From the NCBI RefSeq assembly GCF_943734655.1, contig NC_071354.1:71863338-71927337 (forward strand): a stretch of DNA of 64,000 nt, read 5' to 3'. The notes under the pieces are model-generated. The model was not told the DNA's origin and did not search any database. It worked only from the letters and a program-made list of their open reading frames with translations. The position numbers and the translations under genes are program-made. How positions within the stretch are numbered: position 1 is the first letter of the stretch; every line of letters starts with the position of its first letter. Below, piece by piece: positions 37,311-48,249 of this stretch. Source of the DNA: Sabethes cyaneus. Its lineage: Eukaryota; Arthropoda; Insecta; Diptera; Culicidae.

Positions 37311-40250
37311 AACCTAGTTAATTGAAGAAATTTTGTTCATCGGGTTATGGAAAGCCAATTAAATTAATAAATATTTAATGTTACTCGTTGCCTAGTAATA
37401 AAAGTCTAATATTGTAACGATTATTTTTGAAGAACCATTAGGGAAAACATTGATTTTCTTTCAATGGTTTAACGTTTTTGTTTATTACCTACTATATTAT
37501 TATGAAAAATATTGATAGGTGATCTTACATAGTCGAACCTAACTATGGAAATGATCCTCGTAATGTTGGAAGTACATATAAGTAAACTGAAATGACGCAA
37601 GTCACCCTCGTTGACGGTTGTTACGATAAATAGTAAAACTGTTCTTTTGATTGCTTCAGTGCTAAGAAGGTCGATGAAGGTATTCACAGATTTATTACTG
37701 TTTTATTTATTTGTTTTTTTTTTGCCCTGCGACACAGCTGGCCGAACAAGTATGTATCCGGTTTTACATCACCTTGTTCGAGGTTGGAACTACGCGATAT
37801 TGCACTTATTCTTGGAGATGGCTTTCTTTTGCTTTTGCTGCCGGAAAGAGAAACGTGAAACTGGAGCAATCGACTTATTTTAAAATAGCAATTGCACTAA
37901 TATCGTACTGTAGATTCCAGTTACATCAATTCAGATTCCATTTACCGTAAGCGATTGATACATAAAACTGACATCATTTGGCCCATTGATGACGGTTCGC
38001 ACTGTTCCGATCAATCAAGTTGTTTATTTGCATAGCGTGGTTCATAATGTGAATGACGATTTGAAAAAGCGACAAACGAAAACATCCCAGACTAGCTCAA
38101 TCACCCAGGCGTGATTTGTGGACATTATTGACATTGACCAAAAAAATGTCAATTACTTTGTTTGGGTATTTACCATCTCAAACAACTACATTTTTATCTA
38201 CTTTTCAAGACTTTAATTTTAACAAATACTGGCTTTGGACCACATTTGAATTTTTTTTAATTTACCAAATTTTTACATGCCATCATCACGATTACATTAT
38301 ACAATACAAAGTTTTAATCCGACGGCATAGATGACCTCTTTTAGGTCACTTGTGACCCAATATATAATTCAGCTTGAAAAATACGTCATTCAAAAATACC
38401 AGGTCCAGCTTCGAATCGGATGTGACAAATTATAGCACCGAGCGAGAGATTGTCGCCGATTCGGTTCATTCCAAAACGGTCAAATAACGTTACGATTATG
38501 AAATTATCCGCTCGACAACCTCTTCGATCGTCCAGCTCGTCGTACAGCCGGACTTAGTCAGACTTCGTCATTCTGTTTATCACGCTAAGTTCAAACCACC
38601 ATCACCATTATCATCACCGTCATCATCATCATCATCATCATCACCATCCACGGGCCCAAAAGAGTGCTCATAGCCTAGTGGCCTGGACGCTTCCTCGTTA
38701 ATTTTCTGAACATTGCAACCCCATTATGCCAATTTGTGCGCTTGCCAAAGCGTCTCTTCTGCCCCAAAACCTCACGAGGAAATGTGTACTTCTTTTCTTC
38801 TGTTGAAAACTAGAAAAAAAACTATTACCACTCCAACCAACGTCGGTCCCGTTTTTTTTTTTCATTCCTTAAGCCCTATTTGCACACCGCGTTGCTGCAC
38901 GTGCTCGGAGACGGAGCGCGTAAGACCGGTAATCGTTTAATTCGATATCCGGCGTTGGCAAAATTTTGCGTCTTCGTCGACGCAGCCTCGGTTTGCTGCT
39001 GCCATTTCGGGGTTTCAGCTGGCAGCGAAACTCCCGTCGAATAAATGCTCGCTCGCACCCCGCAGTAGAATCTAATCAGCGCAATCAATCTTGATTGTTG
39101 CCAGTGTTTACATGAAATTCGCGTCCTACCTTTCGCGCGCTGCATGCCTTCAGCTGCTAATGATGACGACGACGGTAACTTCTACCGGTAAGTCAGCCAC
39201 CGCACGAAAAGGGGAAAAAATATTGCGACGAAAATGGCGGGTATGCGCTGACGACCGAATTCCGGTCGTAGACGGCAGTCTACGCAGAAATTTCCAAGAC
39301 GTACCTATCGGCGAATGTTGTGCTGTCAGCTATCCATCATGTTCGGCACATTTTGCAGTGCCGCGGCAAACTTTGCTCCACTTGCGCAGTTTTTTTCTGC
39401 TGTTTTCAAAAGTGCTGTGCTCATCGAGATGACATCATAATTTCGTTTTGACATTGACCGTTTGAGGAACGCAAGGTAACCTGGAAGAAATTACCGATTT
39501 CCGGTTTCCTATTTTGGATGTTGCGATTACTAGTTAATCCTACAGAGATACCTGAACGTTTCAGTGAACACAGATCATTCAAGTGTGTTAATTAGCTTAT
39601 TCATTTGGGCTTAAAATTTAGCCGGAGGAGGAAGTTCTTAGTCGTTACACAAATTTTTCATCTGCTATCATACGGATTTTTCAGGGCGAATTTGTTATTA
39701 ATTGGCTCGTATTGAAAATTTCTAATAACTTTCGAAAAATGTTCGAAATGTTCGAAAAATTGAAACCTAGTCATAATATATTTTTGCACAAAGCACTTTT
39801 GAACTGCGGTAATAAGACATTCTGTATGGTATTAAAATTATTAAAATCAATTGAGTGGTTCCGACGAAAATCGCGTCATGTGCTTTTCACATTTTTGCTT
39901 ATAAATTTTTATGTCGAACGGAACGTCGGACTACAAAACAACTCAATAGTATTCTACTAAATAATAGCACCAAACGAAAGTAATAGCATGTGAATCGGTT
40001 CGGGCATTTCCGAGAAACAGGCAACTGGTTAAGTTTTTATAACGGTAGTTTTCACAATTTACGGAGGGAACGGTAGAAGAAAGTAATGAAACACAGAGTC
40101 GATAGGATCTAGCAGATTGAAACCAGGCGTGAAGGAGAAAGAGTTGAAGATGAGGGGCTAAGGGAGAGTTAAATGAAGTAACGCTTAAGAAGTTGTGTAC
40201 CGCAGGCTCGCGCAGATCTGGTCCGTAGCTTACCATCCTTACCGTAGCTT
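37311..40250. other. Unrecognised DNA
   Basis: The stretch is AT-rich to about 38400, then GC-richer and non-repetitive at 38400-39450, with a CAT trinucleotide run at 38598-38648. Several overlapping open frames of 70-118 codons have no recognisable domain. I see no transposon termini. Confidence 0.4.
38598..38648 (+). repeat. (CAT)n-type trinucleotide microsatellite
   Basis: The tract starts with imperfect ATC/CAC units, then has an unbroken run of CAT units followed by CACCATCCACG. Confidence 0.9.
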
Positions 40251-40255
40251 TTACC

Positions 40256-41210
40256 ATCTGACATATCTTGTAGAAATATCGGGAGGACAACGTGCCCACG
40301 CATTACATATTTATCGGTTTCAAAGCAACATATGATACAGTCGAGACCAGCCATGGTGTAGATAATGGACGAACACGTTTTTCTGGATAAACTGACGCGA
40401 CTGAACAGAACTACATTGGATCGAGTGATGTATTTTGTGGGCATCTCGGGTATACACTAGACAACCGTCGATTGGAGTCGCGGCGAGGGTTGAGACAAGG
40501 TGACGGCTAGTCCTGCATGGTGTTCAACATCGCTCTTAAGAGGGCGATCCAACGAACGGTCATCGAAACAAGAGGTACTTGTTTTGCAGATGACTTTGAT
40601 ATCATAGCCACGAATTTTGCGACGGCGGAGGCAATCTACGCCTGACTGGAAGCGGAGTCTAGAAGGATTGGTTGCAAATGACTACTAGGAAAGGCTACAA
40701 ATAAATGCGTCCAAGACCAAATATGTGAAAGGAAGAGGCTCAAAGGAAACAAACGCGTGTCTTCCACAGACGGTGACCGTTGACGGCGACAAACTAGAAA
40801 AGGTAGATGAGTTCATGTATTTGGGATAGCTGGTGACCCCGGACAACAATGCTAGTAAGGAGATCCAGCTACGAATTTCGCAAGATGATCAAAAAGCATA
40901 CACCACTGTACAAAGCTGACGATGTACAAACATGGTCTAATACCAGTAGTTCTTTATGAACTTGAACCCGTGACACTACTCACGGAGGACATACGCTCCC
41001 TTGCCGAGTGCGAGCGGAAGATACTGTGGACGATATTTGGTAGAACGCAAACTGAAATCGGAGAGTGCTGGAGACGTATGAATAGCGAACTACTGAGACT
41101 GCTTGGAGAAAATCTTATCGTACATCTGGCGAAAGTCAGTAGGCTACGGTAGACCGGGCACGTCATAAGCATGCCGGATGACAATGCGACGAAAAGAGTT
41201 TTCTTGAACT
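40256..41210 (+). pseudogene. RTE-clade RT and C-terminal remnant
   Basis: The plus strand reads, with frameshifts: LQKYREDNVPTHYIFIGFKA then TYDTVE (block A); GYTLDNRRLESRRGLRQGDG; SCMVFNIALKRAIQRTVIET; RGTCFADDFDIIATNFATAE (active-site block, FADD kept); a degenerate KINASKTKYM segment and TVDGD. Then, in frame from 40922, come LIPVVLYELEPVTLLTEDIR, ECERKILWTIFGRTQTEIGE, RRMNSELLRLLGENLIVHLA and GHVISMPDDNATKRVF. This is the standard RTE order through the C-terminal GHV.RMPDDNPAKKVF block. It stops abruptly at FLN/Y where an (ACCAT)n array starts. Stops (for example in GDG*SC) make it non-functional. Confidence 0.85.
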
Positions 41211-41350
41211 ACCATACCATACCATACCATACCATACCATACCATACCATACCATACCATACCTTATAATACCTTACCTTACCTTACCTTACCATATAAT
41301 ACCTTACCTAACCTTATCTTACCTTACCTTACCTTACCTTACCTTACCTT
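41211..41350 (+). repeat. (ACCAT)n passing into (ACCTT)n array, left half
   Basis: Ten ACCAT units (41211-41260) are followed by ACCTTATAAT and imperfect then perfect ACCTT units up to 41350. The array resumes on the other side of the R1-clade element at 43851, so the element appears to split it. Confidence 0.95.
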
Positions 41351-41621
41351 TTTTTTTGTATTGTTTATGCAGGGAGAAAATCTTCATAGACAGCACCTTC
41401 GCGGTGCCGAATAGGATTCACATGGTGCCAACATGCGCCTACCTACTAAAAACTCTCCTGCTGCCCGTTCCTGAACCCCTCCCGGAACTACCGTTAGGTT
41501 TTACTTCAGGAGGGAGGACGTGCCGAAGCACTCCGACTTGTCCGTTGCGTGTGTGGGTCCACACAACACCCTTGCCATTTCATACCGCCACTACCCTTCA
41601 CCTAGGGCCTGGGCTGCCCAA

Positions 41622-42062
41622 TCAGCCCGTTACTGACCCTAGCAAGCTATGTCGGCCCTGTCGTTGCAAACGTTCTAGCCGTTGCAACTCCGTTATCACC
41701 GCGGTTGCCGCCCTATCGACGGCACCCCATGCACGCTGCTCAGCGCACATTCTCTGCACGATGTTGTCGGCGTTGGTGTCTTCTCCAACGACCGCAAGCA
41801 TCACCTGCCGAGTGGACGTAAACCGCGGGCAGTGAAAAATCACATGCTCCGCCGTTTCCTCGGCTACCGTGCAAACGGGGCAAAAGGGTGAATCTGCCCG
41901 CCCGCGCGTATGTAGATACTTCTTAAAGCATCCATGACCCGACAGAAACTGGGTAAGGAAAAAGTTTACCTCACCATGACCTCTGCCGATCCAGGACGAT
42001 ATGTTCTGGATCAGCCTATGGGTCCACCTACCATGGTCGGTGCGATCCATTCCGCCTGCCAA
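41622..42062 (-). pseudogene. R1-clade ORF2 C-terminal domain with CCHC knuckle
   Basis: The 146-codon frame continues the RT polypeptide after a frameshift near 42045: GRWTHRLIQNISSWIGRGHG, EVNFFLTQFLSGHGCFKKYL, then a zinc knuckle with Cys61-x2-Cys64-x8-His73-x4-Cys78 (CPVC.....ETAEHVIFHC). This knuckle is the standard C-terminal feature of R1-clade ORF2 proteins and binds nucleic acid. It ends in a stop at 41622, followed by a 3' UTR with counterparts in the second copy near 51770. The restored frame would join RRWQAEW directly to the DRTDHGRWTH segment. Confidence 0.85.
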
Positions 42063-43828
42063 CGCCTAATAGAGTCCAGCCTAACTCTGTCCCTAGCGCC
42101 CCTGACGTTCCTCTGCCTATGGCGCTCGATATCCTCACCTAGGAGTATGCATATTGGAATCATGGCTGCAATAACCCCAATCGCATCCAACGATATGGTA
42201 CGGTAGCCGCACGCAACGCGTAATGCTAACAGCCTGAACACCTTGTTCAGGCATGCCTGATTGCGCTTACTCTCCAAAGCCGGGGCCCACGCCGGTGCAC
42301 CGTATCGTAGCACCGACATGGCAACGCTGGCCATCAGGCGTCTCTTACTGCTGCTAGGACCGTAGCCGTTCGGCATGATCTTAGACAGAGCAGTGACCGC
42401 CGTTGACGCTTTACCACAAGCATAATCCACATGACTGGTGAAGTTCAGCCTGTTGTCTGTCATGACCCCCAGGTACTTCACACTTCGTTTGGAGACAATC
42501 ACCTGTCCCCCCACGATTATTTTTGCCTCTATGGCCGACTTTCGGTTGCTGACCATCACAGCTTCCGTCTTATGGTGGGCCAATCGCAGATTGACGCCCG
42601 CCATCCAACCCTCTATTATGCTTACGGCGTCTGATGCCAGCATTTCCACCTCCTCCAGAAACTCGCCTACCACTGTAAGGACGATATCATCGGCGAAGCC
42701 AGTGATATCGACCCCAGTGGGTAGTTCGAGCCTCAGCACCCCATCGTACATGGCATTCCAAAGCGTGGGGCCGAGAATCGAACCCTGTGGAACACCCGCT
42801 GTCACTTTGTACCTCTTCGCCCCGTCCGCCGTGTCGTACACTAGCGTTCGGTTCTCGAAGTAACTCTTAAGCAACCTGCATAGATGATCCGGTACCCTCA
42901 TCCTATGCAGCGCTACCGCAATTGCACCCCAGTTAGCGCTGTTAAAGGCGTTTTTGACATCGATTGTGACTATGGCACAGTACCTGTCGCCTCGCCTTTT
43001 CCGTTTCATAGGCTTCTCGGCCCTCTCCACTACGGACTTTATGGCATCTACAGTGGACTTCCCCTTACGGAAGCCAAACTGCGTGTTTGCCAGTCCGACA
43101 TCATTTTCCACTACAGGCGTCAGCCTGTTTAGGATTACCCGCTCTAGCAATTTGCCTAGCGTGTCCAATAGGCAAATTGGCCTGTACGACGAGGGATCAC
43201 CAGGCGGTTTCCCCGGCTTTGGCAGCAGTACCAATCTTTGGACTTTCCATTTATCTGGAAATTCGCATACCTCTAGGCAACTCTGAAGCGTCTCTCTAAA
43301 CATATCGGGATACGCTTGGATCGCCGCTTTGAGTGCCTCGTTCGGAATCCCGTCAGGACCGGGCGCTTTCTTCGATTTCAAACCCCTGGCAATTACGATG
43401 AGTTCCTCATTCGTGACCGGAGTGAGGACATCATTCGATTGACCGTACGGGGTCGGAGGCCACCAAACTGGATCGTGTTGCGGAAAGAGCCCTTCCACGA
43501 TGACTTTCAGCTTTTGGGGGCAGGTTTCCTGCGGCGCAGATGTACCCTTCATCTTTTTCATTACCACCTGGTATGCACCTCCCCAGGGGTTTGAATCCGC
43601 ATCGCGACATAGCTCCTGGAAACAGGATTTCTTGCTACGCCTAACCTCCTTCTTAAGCGCCGACCTTGCCGCTCTAAGTTCGGCTCCCCGAGCTTCAGCA
43701 TCTACATCGGTCCGGGCCCTCTGCGCTAGCCTTCTCGCTCTGTGGCACCTGGAGCGGAGCTGGGCAATGGTATCACTCCACCAGTATACCGAGCGACGAC
43801 CGTTCATTGGCTGCCCCGTCCTAGGCAT
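42011..43828 (-). pseudogene. R1-clade ORF2 RT region (605 codons, open)
   Basis: The open frame starts in the endonuclease-RT linker (RRSVYWWSDTIAQLRSRCHR, residues 11-30). It then contains KSKKAPGPDGIPNEALK (151-167), SSYRPICLLDTLGKLLER (213-230), FGFRKGKSTVDAI (251-263), catalytic block A IVTIDVKNAFNSANW (Asp290), AGVPQGSILGPTLWNAM (344-360) and the active-site box GFADD (377-381). YLGVM and the thumb follow. All RT catalytic residues are intact. The methionine at 43828 is only the first ATG after the truncation point. The frame ends at 42011 because of a one-base shift after RRWQAEW; the natural continuation is the overlapping frame at 41622-42062. Confidence 0.88.
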
Positions 43829-43850
43829 AGTGGTATCACATGCCCGTACT

Positions 43851-44140
43851 ACCTTACCTTACCTTACCTTACCTTACCTTACCTTACCTTACCTTACCTT
43901 ACCTTACCTTACCTTACCTTACCTTACCTTACCTTACCTTACCTTACCTTACCTTACCTTACCTTACCTTACCTTACCTTACCTTACCTTACCTTACCTT
44001 ACCTTACCTTACCTTACCTTACCTTACCTTACCTTACCTTACCTTACCTTACCTTACCTTACCTTACCTTACCTTACCTTACCTTACCTTACCTTACCTT
44101 ACCTTACCTTACCTTACCTTACCTTACCTTACCTTACCTT
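43851..44140 (+). repeat. (ACCTT)n array, right half, ~58 units
   Basis: The array is 290 bp of uninterrupted ACCTT units, ending ACCATTCCATAGCATAGCAT. The PYLTL-type repeat proteins that can be read through it are artefacts. Its unit (TAAGG on the other strand) differs from the insect telomere unit TTAGG. Confidence 0.97.
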
Positions 44141-44216
44141 ACCATTCCATAGCATAGCATAACTCCGGTGTAAAACAAGGTCGTAAGGAGACAGGGAAGG
44201 GGAACTCTTTCGATGG

Positions 44217-44790
44217 AAAGTACCCCATTAGGCATACGGACGATAGACATAATGGATGATCGGCATAATGTATCGTTTTTTGTTATCCGATCAAACACAA
44301 TTTCGGCCTATTGTAACAGCTGTTGAAGTTTGGCCATTTGCATTTCGGTTATTTGTTATTCGGCCATTTAGTACCACCTCGGCGAGGGCTAGGAAAAGAG
44401 TCAGAAGACCTAGGAAAGCGTATAAACCCAGGTAGATCGGGCAGTCCACCGTAGTCTCGCTCTGAATAATCGATAAAAGGTCGTTATGCCAAATGTTTTT
44501 CCGCCAAATGGTCGGTCATGTCTATGCCAATATTTTTATGATAAACCACGTTATGTCAAACAGCATTATGCAAAATGAATTTCTGTTAAATGGGCGGCCC
44601 CGGTTCTCATTGTATTGTGCCGGGGCGATGATTGGCTCAAGAGCGTCTTCAAAGGAAAGCAAAGTTTTGTAAATTATGCGTAACGTCCATTGTGCACATC
44701 ATCTATTATGCCTGCCGTCCATTACTCCTAACATCCTTTATACCTATCGTCCATTATGCCTAATGTCCGTATGCCTAACGTCTCACACCC
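44217..44790. mobile_element. Foldback-like element with word-repeat termini and 10 bp direct repeats
   Basis: The left end (AAAGTACCCCATTAGGCATA onward) and reverse-complemented right end (GTGAGACGTTAGGCATACGG onward) are inverted repeats built from degenerate copies of a ~16 bp word, RTTAGGCATAATGGACG. There are about three words on the left and six on the right. The interior has other short words (GCCATTTGCATTTCGG, CCGCCAAATGGTCGG, TTATGCCAAA). CTTTCGATGG flanks both sides exactly (44207-44216 and 44791-44800), a 10 bp candidate target-site duplication. Termini made of tandem words with ~9-10 bp duplications recall Foldback/MULE-type elements (inference). There is no ORF. Confidence 0.68.
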
Positions 44791-44800
44791 CTTTCGATGG

Positions 44801-45337
44801 TATTTTGGCGAGACATGGGGTTGGTACCGCAGGCCTTATAAACCACCACTATGAAAACTCATTACGCAATGAACGAAGATGTAGCGAACCAAAATCTTCC
44901 GGCAGAAAAAAACGAAATAGCAGGAGTATGCGGAGCACCGGCATCGTTCGCAGGAAACGTGAAATTTCTACTAAAAATGAACAAATCCCGGCAAGGCATG
45001 CGGCACGAGCCGAAATGTGTTGGGATAAGACTGGTAGTATGTTGGCAGATGATCTGACTGATGTGACTGAAAGATGGAACCTCAACGGTATGCGAAGTTA
45101 ATCTTTCGTTACTTGCGCCAACTTCGGTTTATAGGCATGCTAAAACCTAACAGAATACACTCGAATAAACTTGGTTGCCACTTGGTGAAAAACTTATGAA
45201 ACTTGTTCCACCGTTTGTAAGTTCTTAGTATGCGGATCAACTTTGCTGAAAACAGTAATTTTCTTTATTTGTGGAATCCCAAGATATCCCGAGATAAATA
45301 TTCACAGGAGTTGTACAAAATACAATAGCGCGAGTAA
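44801..45337. other. Unrecognised spacer
   Basis: The stretch holds overlapping short open frames (44676-45101 and others) without recognisable domains. No element termini are visible other than the foldback-like element to the left. Confidence 0.45.
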
Positions 45338-45817
45338 TGGATTTGGCGCTCGAACCGAACGGAGATCACTCTACGTACGAAAACCCGAATCTTTAATTCA
45401 AACGTTAAATTGGTACTGCTGTATGCCTACGAAACGTGGTGCGTCTCAGAGGAGACAACGTATAAACTGCAGGCATTCATTAACCGGTGCCTGCGATATA
45501 TCATTCGTGCCTGGTGGCCTGACAACTGGATATCCAATGAGGAACTCCATCGTCGGTGTCATCAACGGCCGATAGCCACAGAAATTCGTGAGCGTAGGTG
45601 GAAGTGGATTGGACACACCTTGAGGAAAGGAGCGAACGAGGTTTGCAGAGCAGCACTCGACTGGAATCCACAAGGACAGCGTAGAAGAGGCAGACCCAGA
45701 GGCTCATGGCGACGCAGCTTAGCCAATGACATCCGTGCTGTAGACGAGAGCCGTCAACAGTGGAGATCTCTGATTTCATCCCTTTGTTCTGCCGGACCGG
45801 CGGACATGGACACATAA
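45338..45817 (+). pseudogene. RTE/Proto2-like retrotransposon C-terminal domain
   Basis: In one frame from about 45340 to the stop at 45817 the plus strand reads TKTRIFNSNVKLVLLYAYET, WCVSEETTYKLQAFINRCLR, IIRAWWPDNWISNEELHRRC, RPIATEIRERRWKWIGHTLR, LDWNPQGQRRRGRPRGSWRR and DIRAVDESRQQWRSLISSLC. This is the C-terminal region common to a widespread animal non-LTR group (YGCETW...LQ.FINRCLR...ISNEELH..C.Q.P...EI..R.W.WIGHTLRK...WNPQG.RRRGRP..TWRR). It differs from the other RTE copies here, which have GHV.RMPDDNPAKKVF. It is well conserved over about 155 residues but detached from any RT, so it is a 5'-truncated copy. Confidence 0.8.
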
Positions 45818-45834
45818 GAGTAACGGAGGGTTAA

Positions 45835-46440
45835 GGAGACATTCAGGCAGCTGAAAAAGGACAAATCGGCTGGGAAGCATGGAGTTGACCACTTGTCTGC
45901 ATCGGGTAATTGTAAGCACTTGGGATACTGAACAGCTACCGGAGGAGTGTTAGAATGGGATTATCTGGTCGACCTACGTGAAAGATGACTAACTGGACTA
46001 TGGGAACTAACACGCGATTACCATTCTCAATGCTGCCTGCAAAGTGGTCTCCCAAATCAATATCGGCTGACTATCATTAATTGGCAACAGATTTGTAAAA
46101 ATCTATCAAACCGGTTGCGTTGAACGACAGTCAATGACGGACCAAATATTTACACTGCAGTCGATTCTCAAAAAGACTTGTGAATGAAGAGTTCCTATGT
46201 ACCATTGATTTTTAATCTGCGTATGATACCATCGACTGCCAAATGCAATGGAAAATGATGGACAAGAACAGCTTCAGCAACAGAATTTTCCAGTTCATAC
46301 GAATCCTACAGGAACCTTCGGAAGGTGGTAGTCTCCCACGCTGGCTGTTCAACATGGTACTCGCGCAGCTCTACAGTGCACCCAACATTCAAGCCGTGGC
46401 TAAAGCTGAATGAATACGGCGGGCAGGCCATATTACAAGA
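45835..46440 (+). pseudogene. Degenerate RTE-clade remnant
   Basis: Scattered plus-strand traces include ETFRQLKKDKSAGKHGVDHL (linker block ..LK..KAAGKDG), RDYHSQCCLQSGLPNQY (the NYRGITLLNA.YKV position), SYVPLIFNLRMIPSTAKC (the FIDFKAAYDT block) and WKMMDKNSFSNRIFQFIRIL. The C-terminal words QLYSAPNIQAVAKAE, IRRAGHITRMPDS then follow, with stops between most of them. It is heavily eroded, and the last part belongs to the segment duplicated at 47402-47757. Confidence 0.7.
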
Positions 46441-46692
46441 ATGCCAGACAGTTAACTTCTGAAGATCGTGTTTGCTCAAAACCGTATAAGTACACTACCC
46501 ACTACTCTATCAGGATTACCATCGGGAATTTCAAATCTCAGGTTTACCAGGAAAAGAAATTCCAGCTTGTAACCGAAAAGTTCAGCTTTCATATTGACCA
46601 ACGAAAACAACTTTAGACACATTGACTTCACCGCGTCCACGACTGCAGCTATTCGTAGCGTTTTTTTCTAGGACATCCTTTTTTCTGATATG
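46339..46692 (+). repeat. Duplicated RTE-tail segment, copy A
   Basis: The segment starts at CTGGCTGTTCAACATGGTAC and ends near TTTTTTTCTAGGACATCCTT. It contains the RTE C-terminal words (GCGCAGCTCTACAGTGCACC, AAGAATGCCAGACAGTTAAC), then non-RTE sequence (CATATTGACCAACGAAAACA, TTGACTTCACCGCGTCCACG). A diverged second copy lies about 1,065 bp downstream in the same orientation. Confidence 0.85.
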
Positions 46693-47401
46693 TCGATATA
46701 GCTCAGTGATGGCCAAACTGCGGCCCTTCGTGATGATTCGTGCGGCTTGCGGACTGGTTTGAGGGATGGAGAACTTATGAATAATTGTTGGTGACACAGA
46801 GGTCACACAGATCAGTCGTAATACCTCGTGCAAATTGTAGATCTGATTACTTTCCGGTTTAAATCTTGTGGTTATTCCTAAAAACCGACTTTTGCTGCCG
46901 CCTATTTTACATTTTGGTATGCGCAAGAATGGCCACGGGTCATTGCGGCACGCGAACTCATGGAACAATCTGATTTGGCCCGCACTACGCCTATGCCTGG
47001 GCACCACTGGTATAAACCGATTCACTGTTTTCCACCTCCAACACGTCCTTTCCTCATTTTATAACTGCCTTTTTGGTATTCATAAATTTGTTACGTAACT
47101 ATTCTCATGACTCCACCTCCCCCCCCCATGTAACAACAAGTAACGCTAACTCGACCTCCCTCCCTCCCCTCTAAGCGTTACGTAATTTGTATACGAAGTC
47201 TTATATACGATAATATCCGATTAAGCGCGAGTCGCTCCGTACTACTCTACGATTTTGTGCTGAAAATCGTATGTATGTCAGTCATTATCATTATATACGA
47301 CAGAAAATCAACTTGATCCCACTTTATCCAGCTTTAGCTACGATTTCGAGTTTGTTAGGAGATATTTACGATAGTTTTCGTACATTGATATACGAGTTGG
47401 T
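46693..47401. other. Unrecognised spacer between duplicated segments
   Basis: No recognised domain lies between the two copies. A 147-codon minus-strand frame (46582-47025) overlaps copy A and has no family resemblance. C-rich words occur near 47107-47175. Confidence 0.45.
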
Positions 47402-47757
47402 GCTAGCTGGGCATGAACTCGCGCAGCTCTACAATGCACCCAGTATTCGAGACGTGGCTAAAGCGGTATGAATACGGCGTGCATGGTACATTTCAAGAAT
47501 GCCAGACAGTTAACCGCTGAAGGTGATGTTTGCCTCAAATCATATAACAGCACTACCCATTACCCTATCAGTATTACCGCCGGGAATTTCAAATCTCAGC
47601 TTTACCAGAAAAAAAAATTCCAACTGCTAACCGAAAAGTTCAGTCTTCATATTGACCAACTGAAACAACCTTAGACGCGTTGACTTCACCGCGTCCAAGA
47701 TTGCGGCCATTCGTAGCGTTTTTTTCTAGGACATTCCTTTTTCTGGATGTTCACCAC
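47402..47757 (+). repeat. Duplicated RTE-tail segment, copy B
   Basis: The segment matches copy A (46339-46692) through the same junction of RTE tail and non-RTE sequence, including GCGCAGCTCTACAATGCACC, AAGAATGCCAGACAGTTAAC, TTGACTTCACCGCGTCCAAG and TTTTTTTCTAGGACATTCC. Because both copies carry the fusion, the fusion predates the duplication. Mismatches throughout show it is not recent. Confidence 0.85.
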
Positions 47758-48249
47758 TTCTCAGATATCGCCAACGTGAGAATTTACCTAATTTCAATTC
47801 GGACCGCTACGTATAGTTATGGATGATGGTTAAGGTGCCTCCAAAACTCCGCGTTGTAACCAATATTCTTCACCAACGCACAGCGAGTAAGCCAACTGGC
47901 ATTTTCCTGACCAAGTTATAGGTATCCCGGGGAATCCAACTGTTGGATTCTCATACAAGAATCCTGTTTGTATAAGCAAGGCATTCTGTACCAATCTTCT
48001 GCATAATTCCTTCAAACGATTTCTATGCGAGAAACACCCGAGACTCTGTGTGAATCTTTTCTGTTCGTCCAGGTAATTTAATGATCGAGATTATCAAAGA
48101 TAATCCTTTGAGTTTTATTGAGATCGGAGAAAAACAGAGAAAAATACTCTGTGTGACTTAATATTTTGATGAATAATATTACTTGGGATTTACAGAAATA
48201 TTGAAATTATGAAATCAAAGCAGAAGAGCCAGCCATATTTAATAACGAT

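Larger units (their letters stand above)
41351..43850 (-). mobile_element. R1-clade non-LTR retrotransposon, 5' truncated, within (ACCTT)n
   Basis: The element lies between two (ACCTT)n tracts. On the minus strand, (AAGGT)n is followed directly by GTACGGGCATGTGATACC, the region just after the endonuclease. Then come the RT, a zinc-knuckle C-terminus, a ~270 bp 3' UTR and a short A-run (T-run at 41351-41357) before (AAGGT)n resumes. ORF1 and the endonuclease are missing. R1-clade elements are known for target-specific endonucleases, some using microsatellites or telomeric repeats, so this location may reflect targeting. A second copy of the lineage is at 51720-53585 and shares the 3' UTR. Confidence 0.85.

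Noticed and set aside
43851..44140. Possible telomeric repeat array
   Set aside because: The unit is ACCTT (TAAGG on the other strand), which is not a rotation of the insect telomere unit TTAGG. It is treated as a microsatellite.
43500..44162. Plus-strand frames rich in PYLTL repeats
   Set aside because: They are translations of (ACCTT)n extended into the antisense of the R1-clade ORF.
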